From the NCBI GenBank assembly GCA_036365145.1, contig JAEOAD010002279.1:306001-370000 (forward strand): a DNA stretch of 64,000 nt. The letters run 5' to 3'. Below the pieces are notes generated by a model. The model searched no databases. It had not been told where the DNA came from and saw only the letters and a program-made list of their open reading frames with translations. A program made the position numbers and the translations under genes. This DNA comes from Orientallactaga sibirica. Taxonomy: Eukaryota; Chordata; Mammalia; Rodentia; Dipodidae. Below, piece after piece: positions 1-10,308 of this stretch; the stretch's first letter is position 1, and each line of letters begins with the position of its first letter.

Positions 1-34
1 GCATAGAAAAGACTTTCAATGAAATTATAGAAGC

Positions 35-242
35 AGGCTGGAGAGATGGCTTAGTGGTTAAGGCACTTGCCAGCAAAGCCAAAGGACCCAGGTTCGATTC
101 CCAGGACCCACATAAAGCCAGATGCACAAGGTAGCACATGTGTCTGGAGTTCATTTGCAGTGGCCGGAGGCCCTGGTGCGCCCATTCTTTCTCTCTCTCT
201 ACCTGTCCCCTGTCTTCTCAATTAAATAAATAAAATCTTTTT
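35..242 (+). mobile_element. DIP-A SINE
   Basis: Head ggctggagagatggcttag, tRNA-like box B ggttcgattcc, then a CT-rich tail and AAATAAAT. Flanked by aaattatagaag at 22-33 and 245-256, a clear target-site duplication. Confidence 0.88.
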
Positions 243-256
243 AAAAATTATAGAAG

Positions 257-700
257 AAAAATCCCTAACTCTAAGGAAAGAGTTGCCCATGCAGGTATGA
301 GAGGCTGACAGAACACCAAATAGGTGGGACCAGAAAACAAACTTCCAACAACAGATTACAGTCAAAACATTAAATGTACAGACAATAGAAGGAATACTGA
401 CAGCTGCAAGAGAGAATCACCTTGTGACATATAAAGCCAGAACCGTCAGCAGACCAGTAGAGTTTTCAATGGAATCTCTATAAGCCAGAAGGGCTTGAAA
501 GGATCCATTGCAAGTTTTGAAAGACCACAGCTGCCAACTACACCAAAAAATCCAGCAAAATTATCTCTTGGAATAGGAGGAGTCAGTGAAGAATGAATGG
601 ATGAATGTCTAACTTCATACTCACCATTATGCAGACAACTAAGCCAAGGAGCTGTGCCCCCAAGTATGACAATCTGCCTTGTCTAGCCACCTCTTTCATT
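257..700. other. Decayed repeat-like sequence without genes
   Basis: A-rich DNA with phrases such as gacagctgcaagagag and ataagccagaagggcttgaaagg that recall degenerate L1-associated sequence of rodents. The resemblance is from memory, no frame is open, and the assignment is weak. The SINE at 35-242 splits this same stretch. Confidence 0.3.
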
Positions 701-714
701 ACCAACAACTGCTG

Positions 715-715
<1 letters not shown>

Positions 716-758
<43 letters not shown>
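716..758 (+). repeat. (TG)n microsatellite
   Basis: About 21 uninterrupted TG units, directly at the tail of the adjoining minus-strand SINE, where such arrays often grow. Confidence 0.95.
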
Positions 759-759
<1 letters not shown>

Positions 760-985
760 GGAGAGAGTCAGAGACAGAGAGAGAGCGAGAGAGAATGGGT
801 GCACCAGTGGCCTCTCAGCCACTGTGAATGAACTCCAGGTGCGTGCGCCCCCCCTTGTGGGCAAGTGAGGCATTGCGCCCTTGTGTCACTTTTGTGTCTG
901 GCTAAATGTGGGACCTGGAGATTCAAACAGGCATTCTTAGGCTTTGAAGGTGGGCACCTTAATTGCTAAGCCATCTCTCCTGCCC
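759..985 (-). mobile_element. DIP-B SINE
   Basis: Minus-strand copy running from the GA-rich tail to gccatctctcctgccc. It carries the central insert gtgaggcattgcgcccttgtgtcact that defines type B. Confidence 0.87.
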
Positions 986-1289
986 TGTGCCAAGGTTTTA
1001 AGTCAACCCTGAACAAGGCAGCAATCGTATAGTGAATAGCAATTGGGGGAAAAAAAAATGAATTATCTGTGCTGGCTAAAGCAAGGTGGGAGACAGATAG
1101 TGGGGCTCTGCTGGATGTCAGTCCTGTCTCTCTCTCCTAGAAAGAGCCACTGTGATAATAGTCTCTGTCTGGTTCTGAGTTGATTGTCCCAGGTGGAGAA
1201 TACAAGAATCAAGTGAGGCCACTTTGGACCCAACCAATCTGTGAATCCCTTGGAATTTAAGAACAGAAACCTAGGGTGCGAAATCAGCG

Positions 1290-1431
1290 AATCACCACTG
1301 TGTGCACATGTGCAGCCTTGCACACTTGCGTTACCTGTGTGCGCCTGGCTTACGTGGGATCTGGAGAGTGGAACCTGAGTCCTTTGGCTTTGCAGGCAAG
1401 TGCCTTAACTGCTCAGCCGTCTCTCCAGCCC
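1290..1431 (-). mobile_element. DIP-C SINE, 3'-truncated
   Basis: Retains the gtgcagccttgcacacttgc insert, the gtctggctt-like core and the cagccgtctctccagccc head. The CT-rich tail half is missing. Confidence 0.75.
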
Positions 1432-1637
1432 CAGAACTCTGGGCTTGATTGCGTACACAGGGTGCAGTCTTTGAAAGTGTTTGACGAGGGAAGTCACAGG
1501 AACCTGCATGTGGAAGTGAAAGAACTTAGCCGACACCCAAGAAGATCACCTCCCTGGACATGAAGGTCACTGTGGTCAGCAGTCCTAAAAGAGCGCTCTT
1601 CCCAACCCCAACAAACACCTCTGGCCCACATGACTTC

Positions 1638-1800
1638 TACAGGTTTCCATGACTCCCACATGACCCCTGAGGGCCCCCCCACAATCTTCTGTAACTCCCA
1701 TGTGACCTACATAAACACACCCTACAGTTTTCCGTGACTCCCGCGTGACCCATGTGATCACCCCCTACCAGTTTCTGTGACCTCTGCTCACACATGTACT
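1638..1800. repeat. Minisatellite, about 42-bp unit, about 4 copies
   Basis: The motif tttcYgtgactcccRYgtgacc recurs at 42-bp spacing (gactccc-type cores near 1651, 1693, 1735 and a degraded one near 1777). Units differ by several substitutions, so the array is not recent. Most of 1432-1960 outside it looks unique. Confidence 0.7.
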
Positions 1801-1964
1801 TCCTCCCTAGTCCTCTGTGGTGACCAGGGGACTGTCCCATTAGAACCTGTATCACTGCCGTGGACAGATTCCAGATTTCTGCCACTATAGAGAGGATTCC
1901 GGTCGGCACAGGCCAAAGGGACAGAAATTTACAAGGTGTTTTTTGATTAGCTTTCAGGTCTTCA

Positions 1965-2110
1965 ATTTTTTGTTTTGTTTTTGAGGTAGGACCTCACTCT
2001 AGCTCAGGCAGACCTGAAATTCACTCTGTAGTCTCAGGGTGACCCTGAACTCACAGCGATCCTCCTACCTCTGCCTCCCAAGTGCTGGGATTAAAGGCGT
2101 GCGCCACCAC
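1965..2110 (-). mobile_element. B1 SINE
   Basis: Reverse copy from gaggtaggacctcactctag to gggattaaaggcgtgcgccacc, with a T/G-rich stretch as the complement of the A tail. Confidence 0.88.
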
Positions 2111-2125
2111 AATTTTGAGGTGAGT

Positions 2126-2750
2126 AATACTCTGGTTTCCCCTGGGGAGGAAGGAGAGTCTGGACGCATGAATCAAAGTGACAAGTGCAGTGTAGGTCTG
2201 GGAATCGGAGTGGCCCACTACGGACCCAGCTTATCCGCTCCTTTGCTCTGCAGGCACCTGTACAGCTTCCCCATCTGTAACGTTATCTGTTTGTCTACGG
2301 AGATGCTGCCTTTGAGATTCTGTGTGTCTGAGTATGCCACAGAGGGCAGGAACATCACCCTGGTCAAGGTCAGCCATGACATCCTGGGAAGACCAATCAG
2401 TATATGAAGGAAGCTCATACAGGTTTCCTAGCAACAGCCAGGGGCTGTACATCTGTGGGTGGTCCACTGAAGATGAAACCTCAGCAAGGGCACAAAAACG
2501 ATGTCTCCAAGGAGAATCTGGACGTTCTAGATGTGTCCATCTCCTCGGTCCCGGCTTGGCACTAACTTGCATTAGCAGGGACGCGGTGTGCTAAGTGATC
2601 ATGGAGCGGGGAGTGAGGAAGGTATTTCAAGTGGATATCAAACAAGCGACCAGCGTTCTCAAGATTCCACCCCACATTCATGTCCTGGGGGTGGATGTGG
2701 CCTGCTTTTCACATGCGTTCAGTTTGGTCCTTTAAACCTTGCTTGTATTT
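2126..2750. other. Unique sequence, no gene recognised
   Basis: Several short frames are open on both strands here, but none has splice-like borders that pair up, a signal sequence or a recognisable family. I read it as intronic or intergenic. Confidence 0.4.
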
Positions 2751-2755
2751 ATTTA

Positions 2756-2766
2756 TTTTTTTTTTT

Positions 2767-2798
<32 letters not shown>

Positions 2799-2933
2799 AG
2801 GTAGGTTCTCACTCTAGCCCAGGTTGACCTAGAATTCACTATGTAGTCTCAGGGTGGCCTCAAACTCACGGCAATCCTCCTACCTCTGCCTCCTGAGTGC
2901 TGGGATTAAAGGCATGAGCCACCACGCCAGGCT
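2756..2933 (-). mobile_element. B1 SINE with long T run
   Basis: About 40 bp of nearly pure T followed by gaggtaggttctcactctag and ending ccaccacgccaggct. The long tail suggests a fairly recent copy. Confidence 0.9.
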
Positions 2934-2934
2934 T

Positions 2935-3114
2935 TAATTAATTAATTAATTAATGTATTTATTTATTTGCGAGATAGAGAATGGGCATGCCAGGGCCTCC
3001 AGGCTCTGCAAATGAACTCCAGATGCGTGCATCTGGCTTATGTGGGTCCTGGAGAATTGAACCGGGGTCCTTTGGCTTCACAGGTAAATACCTTAACTGC
3101 TAAGCCATCCCTCT
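2935..3114 (-). mobile_element. DIP-A SINE
   Basis: Tail is (TTAA)n rather than the usual ATTT units. Head ends gctaagccatccctc. It abuts the preceding B1 without spacer. Confidence 0.82.
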
Positions 3115-3115
3115 T

Positions 3116-3640
3116 ATATATATATTTTTGAAGATCCAGAGCAAATATTTATTGCAACATCCCATCTGCCAGTTCTGTGCTGCTGCTGAAGGGATGTTAG
3201 GGACAGTCTGGGAGAGAGAGGTGTGTTCATGTCCCACCATTAATGTGATGCAGCATCCCAAATTCAGCAGCCTTAACTAGCACCGTCATTAGCACACAGT
3301 TCTGTTTGTCAATGGTCCCGCCAGGTTTGGATGAGCTCCTGCTTAGCAGCTCTTACCAGGCAGAAGCAGGGTGTCGGTCAGTCTAGACTCCGGTCTGCAG
3401 GCTCAGGAGAGTATGCCATTTCCACACGCCTTCAGATCGCTGGCAGAATCCAGTTCCGTTTAAGAGTTGCTCAGCCCGCTGGGGTCAGCGCATTCCTCAA
3501 TTCCTTTCTCTCAGGTCTCCTCTTCTCCTTTACAAACCAGTCACAGAGGGTTACCTTTCTCATGCTTTGATTCTCTTATCGCGTTCTGCCACCAGCCAGT
3601 AAAAGAACAAGAGGATGTCTTTTCCTTTAATGATTTTACA
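3116..3640. other. Gene-free sequence with ancient-repeat character
   Basis: The part tctcatgctttgattctct followed by gccaccagccag recalls a mammal-wide interspersed repeat of LTR type in antisense, but I cannot name it safely. No exon signal seen. Confidence 0.3.
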
Positions 3641-3679
3641 TTTTATTTATTTCATTTCTTTATTTTATTTACTTTTTAT

Positions 3680-3815
3680 TTTTTTCCGAGGTAGGGTCTC
3701 ACTGTAGCTCAGGCTGACCTGAAATTCACTATGTAGTCTCAGGGTGGCCTTGAACTCACAGTGATCATCCTACCTCTGCCTCCTGAGTGCTGGGATTAAA
3801 GGCATGCGCCACCAT
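3680..3815 (-). mobile_element. B1 SINE
   Basis: Reverse B1 from cgaggtagggtctcactgtag to ggcatgcgccaccatg. Confidence 0.88.
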
Positions 3816-3847
3816 GTCTACTTTTTCTTTTATTTTAATATTTTTCC

Positions 3848-4054
3848 ATATTTTATTTTTATTTATTTGAGAGAGAGAGGTACAGAAATAGGCAGGTAGA
3901 GAGAGAGAATGGACGCGCCAGGGCCTCCAGCCACTGCAAAAGAACTCCAGATGTGTGTGCCCACTTGTGCATCTGGCTTACATAGGTCCTAGGGAGTTGA
4001 ACCTGGGTCCTTGGCTTTGCAGGCAAGTGCCTTAACTGCTAAGCCCCTCCAGCC
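3848..4054 (-). mobile_element. DIP-A SINE
   Basis: ATTT-rich tail complement, GA-rich tract, core catctggcttacataggtcc, head ctaagcccctccagccc. Confidence 0.87.
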
Positions 4055-4074
4055 CAACTTCGTTTTTAAAAAAA

Positions 4075-4130
4075 TATTTTATTTATTTATGTGAGAGAAA
4101 GAGGCAGGGGGAGAGAGAGAGAGAATGGGT
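4075..4130 (-). mobile_element. Tail of a DIP SINE entering the tandem duplication
   Basis: ATTT and GA-rich tail of a minus-strand DIP whose body lies in the first unit of the 551-bp duplication. The second unit has no such tail, so the tail lies outside the duplicated segment. Confidence 0.7.
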
Positions 4131-4681
4131 GTGCCAGGGCCTCTAGCCACCGTATGCATGTGTCACCTTGGTCATCTGGCTTATGTGGGTACTGGGAAGT
4201 CAAACCTGGATCCTTAGGCTTTGCAGGGCCTCAGCCACTGCAATCAAACTGCAGACGCTTGCGCCCCCTAGTGGTCATGTGCAACCTTGTGCTTACTTCA
4301 CCTTTGTGCGTCTGGCTGTGGGATCTGGAAGGCTAGGTCCTTGGCTTTCAGGAAGAGCCTTAACTGCTTTGCAGGCAAGAGCCTTAACTCATCTTCAGCT
4401 GTAATTTTTTGTGTGTGTGTGAGACAAGGTCTTGTTATGTAGCTCAGGCTGGCCTTGAATTCAGTATGTGGTCCAGGCTGGCCTTCAGTTCTGAATCTTC
4501 CTGCCTCAGTTTCCCCAGTACTGGGATCACACCCCGCAAGAACAGCGATTTTAAAGTTCTTATGATGCAACCTGGTTCACCATGACAATCTTCCTTTTCT
4601 CAGCTTTAGCTGTTTCTGGTGACATGACAATATGGAGGCAGGAGGCAAGCTCTCACCACACTCACAGGACCCAGGGCTGGT
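4131..4681. repeat. Tandem segmental duplication, unit 1
   Basis: Unit of 551 bp holding a chimeric minus-strand DIP (two DIP cores joined at tttgcagggcctcagcc), a diverged antisense B1-like piece at 4402-4535 (agacaaggtcttgttatgtag) and unique sequence. Compared with unit 2 its second DIP end near 4320-4395 is rearranged, with a repeated tttgcaggcaagagcctt and a lost ctaagccatctc. Confidence 0.85.
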
Positions 4682-5224
4682 GTGCCAGGGCCTCTAGCCA
4701 CCGTATGCATGTGTCACCTTGGTCATCTGGCTTATGTGGGTACTGGGAAGTTGAACCTGGATCCTTAGGCTTTGCAGGGCCTCAGCCACTGCAATCAAAC
4801 TGCAGACGCTTGCGCCCCCTAGTGGTCATGTGCAACCTTGTGCTTGCTTCACCTTTGTGCGTCTGGCTAACTTGGGATCTGGAAGTCGACCATAGGTCCT
4901 TAGGCTTTGCAGGCAAGAGCCTTAACTGCTAAGCCATCTCTTCAGCTGTAATTTTTTTGTGTGTGTGTGAGACAAGGTCTTGTTATGTAGCTCAGGCTGG
5001 CCTTGAATTCAGTATGTGGTCCAGGCTGGCCTTCAGTTCTGAATCTTCCTGCCTCAGTTTCCCCGGTACTGGGATCACTCCGCAAGAACAGCGATTTTAA
5101 AGTTCTTATGATGCAACCTGGTTCACCATGACAATCTTCCTTTTCTCAGCTTTAGCTGTTTCTGGTGACATGACAATATGGAGGCAGGAGGCAAGCTCTC
5201 ACCACACTCACAGGACCCAGGGCT
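4682..5224. repeat. Tandem segmental duplication, unit 2
   Basis: Near-identical to unit 1. Both start gtgccagggcctctagccac and end ctcacaggacccaggg. The DIP-C end is intact here (ctaagccatctcttcagc). The diverged B1-like piece is at 4948-5087. The low divergence points to a recent event. Confidence 0.85.
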
Positions 5225-5477
5225 CAGGCTGTGGGGTCTTGAGGGCTATTCCTGACTATCTGCTTTCCTCAGGGCTCTGTAGAGGCTCTGGAGCCCAGAG
5301 CAATTAGAACCTGGGATCACTGAAGGCCTCTTGGATAGGGGAGTCCTGGTTAGATCTAAAGATGAATCAGAAGAATCAGCAGGAGAGAAAGGAAAGATTG
5401 AGGTTGTTGGGAAGGATAGGTAGAAAAGCACAGGAAATATACAGAGCAACCTTCTCTCCCCAGTCTCTCTTTTTTTT

Positions 5478-5689
5478 AAAAAAAATTTTAAATATTTTAT
5501 TTATTTGACAGATAAGGGGGTGGAGAGAGAGAGAGAGAGAGGGCACGCTAGGGCCTCCAGCCACTGCAAATGAACTCCAGATGCGTGCGCCCCCTTGAGC
5601 ATCTGTCTAACATGGGTCCTGGGTAATCAAACCTGGGTCCTTTGGTTTTGCAGGCAAACACCTTAATTGCTAAGGCATCCCTCCAGCCT
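5478..5689 (-). mobile_element. DIP-A SINE
   Basis: Tail ATTTTATTTATTTGACAG, core gagcatctgtctaacatggg, head ctaaggcatccctccagcc. Confidence 0.85.
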
Positions 5690-5904
5690 GCTTCCCAGTT
5701 TCTAACTTAGGGCTGAGCCCATGAGTTTCCAACCACAGTTTCTCGATCAATCAGCTCACTGATAACAGGACATTGTAATGATTAAATAATATCATCCTCA
5801 GACAGTTCTTAGAATAGTGCTCTAAGCTAAGTGATTAACATGTACTTCCTACCATCCCACAACCACGAAAGGGAAATGCTTGCAAAGAGATCTAGAATGT
5901 TCAT

Positions 5905-6152
5905 TCATTCATTTACTGTTTTCCTTATTTGAGAGAGACAGAGAGAGAGAGGAAGAGGCAGAGAATGGGTGTGCCAGGGCCTCTCAGGCACTGTGAGTAA
6001 ACTCCAGACGTGTGTGCCCTCTTGTGGGCATGTGTGGCATTGCACGCTTGCATCACTTTTGTGTCTGGCTAAACGTTGAACCTGGAGATTTGAACAAGCA
6101 TTCTTAGGCTTCGCAGGCAGGCGCCTTAACTACTAAGCCATCTCTTCAGCCC
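5905..6152 (-). mobile_element. DIP-B SINE
   Basis: Carries the gtggcattgcacgcttgcat insert and ends gccatctcttcagccc. The 5700-5900 stretch before it has MIR-like wording but is too decayed to define. Confidence 0.85.
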
Positions 6153-6169
6153 CCATTTATTGTCATTTT

Positions 6170-6434
6170 AAAAATATTTTATTTTTATTTATTTATTTGA
6201 GAGACAGAAACAGGGAAAGAGAAAGAGAGTGTGTGTATGTGTACGAGAGAGAGAGAAAGGGAGGGAGGGAGAGAGAATGAGAGTGGGTGCTCCGGGGCCT
6301 CCAGCCCCTGAATACAAACTTCAGACGTGTGTGCCACCTTGTGCTTGTGCCTTATGTGGGTCCTGGGGAATCAAACTTGGGTGCTTTGGTTTTGCAGGCA
6401 AACACCTTAATTGCTAAGCCATCTCTCCAGCCCC
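6170..6434 (-). mobile_element. DIP-A SINE with long GA tract
   Basis: The tail region is expanded by GA, GT and GGGA units. The core lost several bases (gtgccaccttgtgcttgtgcc). Head gctaagccatctctccagccc is intact. Confidence 0.85.
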
Positions 6435-6440
6435 TACGTA

Positions 6441-6614
6441 TTTTTCAGCAGCTGTGAATGAACTCCAGACGTGTGCGCCCCCTTCTGGGAAACTGCGGCA
6501 TTGCGTGCTTGCGTCACTTTTGCGTCTGACTAAATGTGGGACCTGGAGATTGGAACTGGCGTTCTTAGGCTTGGCAGGCGGGTGCCATAACTGCCAAGCC
6601 ATCTCTCCAGCCCT
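6441..6614 (-). mobile_element. DIP-B SINE, tail missing
   Basis: Starts inside the element at cagcagctgtgaatgaac and lacks the GA-rich tail. Directly follows the previous DIP, so it may be the older element interrupted by it. Confidence 0.8.
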
Positions 6615-6729
6615 TCCCCACTAATTTTCTAAACACACAGGCAGTTAGTCTAACCCAGGCCTCCTGAGCAGCACTGAGGTAGACAGGCTCAGACTCACAG
6701 CAGAGTATCCCTCTTACCAAGGTCAGAAT

Positions 6730-6845
6730 CTTACATGATATGTGTGCTCTAGGTGGGGAGTTGTTTAGAGTTCTCAGCTATAAAATTGGGACAGTAGCAG
6801 TACCTACCCTGTGGGACTTGGGGAGGATGAAAATGGCACTGTCAA
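6730..6845 (-). mobile_element. MIR-like fragment
   Basis: Wording ctataaaattgggacagtag followed by cagtacctaccc matches the antisense MIR core (taaaatggggataataatag). Old and diverged. Confidence 0.5.
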
Positions 6846-7025
6846 TTCTCCGTTCACCCAGCAAACAACAACAACAAAATCGCTGCAGAAAATGTAATGA
6901 ACCAAACGGACAAAACTCCCTGTTGTCATGGAGCTTCAGTTTTGGTGAAATAATCTGTACAAAAATTTAGCCTGATGCCTGGCAGCTACCAGCCATGCGG
7001 TATTTCGCAAATCACTTCACTTTAC

Positions 7026-7065
7026 TGAACTAGAACAACAACAGCAGCAGCAACAACAACAAAAA
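7026..7065. repeat. (CAA)n / (CAG)n short repeat
   Basis: Imperfect CAA and CAG triplets. A separate (AAAT)n tract sits at 7222-7270. Neither is coding. Confidence 0.85.
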
Positions 7066-7233
7066 TCTTCAGGGATTGTTTAGATCCGGTGGGATCAGAG
7101 AGGAAATCAACTTGATGGCAATGCGAAAAAGAGCACGTTTTAGACCTTGAAGCTGTGGAGTCTGACTCAGATGCCAGGAAGGTCAAGATTTGGGAACCTT
7201 TCATCGGAAGTAGGAGAAGGAATAAATAACAAA

Positions 7234-7265
<32 letters not shown>

Positions 7266-7346
7266 AAATAGAATAAAAGAGGATCTAGCAATCTCAGGAA
7301 CCCTGTAGGAAGTCAAGAGCTAAAGCCAGATCTAAAATGCCTGTGT

Positions 7347-7565
7347 CAGGACTGGAGAGATGGCTTAGCAGTTAAGTGCTTGCCTGTGAAGCCTAAGGAC
7401 CCCGGTTCGAGGCTCAATTCTCCAGGACCCATGTAAGCCAGATGCACAAGGTGGTGCATGCATCTGGGGTTCATTTGCAGTGGTGGAAGCCCTGGCATGC
7501 CCATTCTCTCTCTCTGCCCTTTCTCTGTCTCTAATAAGTAAATAAATAAATAAAATAATAATAAT
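7347..7565 (+). mobile_element. DIP-A SINE
   Basis: Flanked by a perfect 13-bp TSD, aaaatgcctgtgt, at 7334-7346 and 7566-7578. Confidence 0.92.
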
Positions 7566-7578
7566 AAAATGCCTGTGT

Positions 7579-7928
7579 AACTGAACAAACAGAGGACATG
7601 AAAGGGATGAAGGGTGATGTCAACAGCACCCACTGGAACCTGGCAGGTATGATAGGAACAGACAACATGGCTCATGGACTGCTTTGAGTGCTTGCTGGGG
7701 CATGGTGCATAGGCACCTGGCAGAGTTTAATGGCAATAGTGAGAGCAAAGCAGAGCAGATCCCAGGATGTTACCAAGAGCAGAGGGCTCTATCGGTCATC
7801 AGGCCTATGGACTGAGATGCAGACAAGGCTGGAAGATAACCAGGTGGTCAGAAGCTATGATATGACCAGAATAGAGAATGAGACGAATGAAAATATGTTA
7901 AGAGATTAAAACTCATGCTAAGTGCTAA
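7579..7928. other. Unique sequence, no gene recognised
   Basis: One 73-codon plus-strand frame (7688-7909) is open, but it has no similarity I recognise and no splice border. I treat it as chance. Confidence 0.4.
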
Positions 7929-7941
7929 GGTCTGCACATTT

Positions 7942-7974
7942 CTAAAGATATATTTTAACATTTTTTTATTTGAG

Positions 7975-8005
<31 letters not shown>

Positions 8006-8179
8006 ATGGGCTCACCAGGACTTCCAGCCACTGCAAACAAACTCCAGACACATGTGCCACCTTGTGCATCTGGCTTACGTGGGTCCTGGGGAATCGAGCC
8101 TCGAACCAGGGTCCTTAGAACCAGGGTCCTTAGGCTTCATAAGACAAGTGCTTAACTGCTAAGCCATCTCTCCAGCCCT
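7942..8179 (-). mobile_element. DIP-A SINE
   Basis: Flanked by a perfect 13-bp TSD, ggtctgcacattt, at 7929-7941 and 8180-8192. It carries a small internal duplication of the agaaccagggtccttag segment. Confidence 0.92.
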
Positions 8180-8320
8180 GGTCTGCACATTTGTGTAATG
8201 CCCTCCTCCTGCCTATTCCACATGTTGAACGTGTGATTCCCGTTGTGATGGCGTTTGAAGATGGAGACTTTGGGAATAAATCTGATGCTGTGGACAGAGC
8301 TTCCTATTGTCCTTGGTGGC

Positions 8321-8356
8321 CTTCCTTCCTTCCTTCCTTCCTTCCTTCCTTCCTTC

Positions 8357-8407
<51 letters not shown>

Positions 8408-8408
8408 T
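8321..8408 (+). repeat. (TTCC)n(TTTC)n polypyrimidine tract
   Basis: About 88 bp of pure pyrimidine on the plus strand, first TTCC then TTTC units, at the tail end of the next SINE. Confidence 0.95.
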
Positions 8409-8646
8409 TCCCCCTTTGGGGACACAGACAGAGACAGAGAGAGAGGGAGAGGCAGACAGAGAGAATGGGCGCACCAGCAGCCTCTCAGCTGCTGTGAACG
8501 AACTCCAGACGCATGCGCCCCCTCGTGGGCAAGTGTGGCATTGCACCCTTGTGTCATTTTGAATCTGGCTAAACTTGGGACCTGGAGATTGGCATTCTTA
8601 GGCTTAGGAGGCAGGCGCCTTAACTGCTAAGCCATCTCTCCAGCCC
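8409..8646 (-). mobile_element. DIP-B SINE
   Basis: Contains cctcgtgggcaagtgtggca and ends gccatctctccagccc. The tail has turned into the tract before it. Confidence 0.88.
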
Positions 8647-8649
8647 TCT

Positions 8650-9406
8650 TTTTTTCTTTTTTAGGATCACAAGAGCTCCCTCCTGCTCTCCTTCCTTTCG
8701 TGCCTCCCTCTCTTCCTCCCTTCCTTTTTCCTCTCTCTCCTCCGCTACGTGAGGATGCAGTGAGAAGACGGCCACTATAGAATTGGGGTGTGCTGTTAAG
8801 GAGCCCCAGGGATGATATTCTGTTGTCAGTCCACGTGGACTAAGACAATGGGCATGTTAGGCTTTGAGTACTATGTTTACCAGTCTTCACTGTACTCTTT
8901 GCCTAGGGAGGCAATCAACACTGGCTTATCCTCTGGCTTCTGGATGGAGGCTGGAGAGAGGGAAGGGAAGGTGGTTAAAGCATTACTCCATATCTAGAAG
9001 CCTTCCTTTGGGCCCTTTGAGAGGTCTGCCAGCCCAGGTGTCTGACCTTGCCATGATGTGTGTAGTCTGGCAACCACTTCTTCCTCTTGCCCCTGTCGAT
9101 CTAAAGGTGCCAGAGAGACCCACTTTCACTTTCTTCATGGCTCCCCCATGGCCTGCCTGCTAACTTTGTAAATGGTCCTGATAGTCTGACTGAGCGCCAT
9201 CTGTTTTCTGCAGGTTCCCCGAGCAACGCAGAAGCTCCAGGGCTTAGATCCACAGCTCTGTCTGAAGGGTTTTCTTTGTATGAATGATTAAGCAGGTCAT
9301 CCTAGTTTAAAGAGACAGTGACTGGAAAAACCGTACTAGAGAGCATGGATGGCTGGAGTCAAGGCCTTGGAAATAGTCCGGGATAGATCTCAGGGGTCAA
9401 AATGAG
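8650..9406. other. Unique sequence, no gene recognised
   Basis: Begins pyrimidine-rich (8650-8745). Holds short plus-strand frames at 8812-9163 and an acceptor-like ctgttttctgcag ending at 9213, without a following open, conserved-looking frame. Confidence 0.4.
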
Positions 9407-9411
9407 ATGGT

Positions 9412-9557
9412 TAGCTGGGCATGGTGGTGCATGCCTTTAATCCCAGCACTCAGAAGGTAGAAGTAGGAGGATCACTGTGAGTTCGAGGCCACCCTGAGAC
9501 TACATAGTGAATTCCAGGTCAGCCTGGACTACAGTGAAACCCTACCTCAAAAAACCA
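9412..9557 (+). mobile_element. B1 SINE, first of a cluster
   Basis: Full B1 from agctgggcatggtggtgcat to ccctacctcaaaaaacc, followed by a 60-bp (CAAA)n tail (9558-9617). Confidence 0.9.
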
Positions 9558-9617
9558 ACCAACCAACCAAACAAACAAACAAACAAACAAACAAACAAAC
9601 AAACAAACAAACAAACA

Positions 9618-9688
9618 CCAGAGGCCACCCTGAGACCATAGTGAATTCCAGGTCAGCCGGCTAGAGTGAGACCCTATCTTGAAAAAAA
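9618..9688 (+). mobile_element. B1 fragment, 3' half
   Basis: Only gaggccaccctgagaccat to gaccctatcttgaaaaa is present, directly after the (CAAA)n tail. Its loss of bases differs from the first copy, so it is not simply a copy of it. Confidence 0.8.
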
Positions 9689-9729
9689 TTATTTAAAGTG
9701 TACTTATTAATCCCAGCTAAAAACTCAGG

Positions 9730-9862
9730 AGGCATGGTGGTGGCCTTTAATCCCAGCACACTGGAGGATCACTGTGAGTTTGAGGCCACCCTGAGACTAC
9801 ATAGTGAATTCCAGTCAGCCTGGGCCAGATTGAGACCCTACCTCGAAAAAACAAAAAAAATA
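9730..9862 (+). mobile_element. B1 SINE, third of the cluster
   Basis: Slightly deleted B1 (part of the A box and the gaggtaggagg segment missing), ending gaccctacctcgaaaaaac. Confidence 0.83.
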
Positions 9863-9889
9863 AAAAGAGAGGTGGTTAATGTTTGACAT

Positions 9890-10010
9890 CCTGCTATTGT
9901 CCTGAGCTGGTGTTTGTGAACTCCTTTAATCATAATAGCAGCACTGTAGGTAGTTGAGCCAACAGCGCCTTGCAAAGTGAGGGGTGGAGGGGAGGGAGGT
10001 CAACTGACCT
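9890..10010. mobile_element. Possible MIR fragment
   Basis: tgtgaactcctttaatcat with gcagcactgtaggtagttg resembles the MIR phrase for counted bases in Hardy-type low-copy core; weak and based on wording only. Confidence 0.3.
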
Positions 10011-10086
10011 GTCTGGGACAGCACAGGTGATGGTAAGTGACCTCAGTTGGGATGGTCTCACAATAATGTCCGAAGTCCATACATTT

Positions 10087-10308
10087 TTCATTAAAAAATA
10101 ATTTATTTATTTATTTATTGGAGAGAGAAAAAGAGGCAGAAAGAGAGAGAGAGAGAGGGAGAGCACATCAGGGCCTCCAGCCACTGCAAAGAACTCCAGA
10201 TGCATGCGTCCCCTTGTGCATCTGGTTTACGTGGGTCCTGGAGAATCAAACTGGGATCCTTTGGCTTTGCAGGCAAATGCCTTAACCACTAAGCATCTCT
10301 CCAGCCCA
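10087..10308 (-). mobile_element. DIP-A SINE
   Basis: Tail (ATTT)n, core catctggtttacgtgggtcc, head ctaagcatctctccagccc. Confidence 0.87.

Noticed and set aside
583..873. 96-codon minus frame with a Thr-His run
   Set aside because: It reads through the DIP-B SINE and the (TG)n array; the dipeptide run is the microsatellite.
8191..8630. Several open frames with Ser-Phe-Leu or Lys-Glu-Arg runs
   Set aside because: They are translations of the (TTCC)n/(TTTC)n tract and the adjoining DIP-B.
9150..9260. Plus-strand acceptor ctgttttctgcag at 9213
   Set aside because: No sustained protein-like frame or donor follows.
9890..10010. MIR fragment before the DIP at 10087
   Set aside because: Listed only at low confidence; the match is short and I could not confirm the order of MIR segments.
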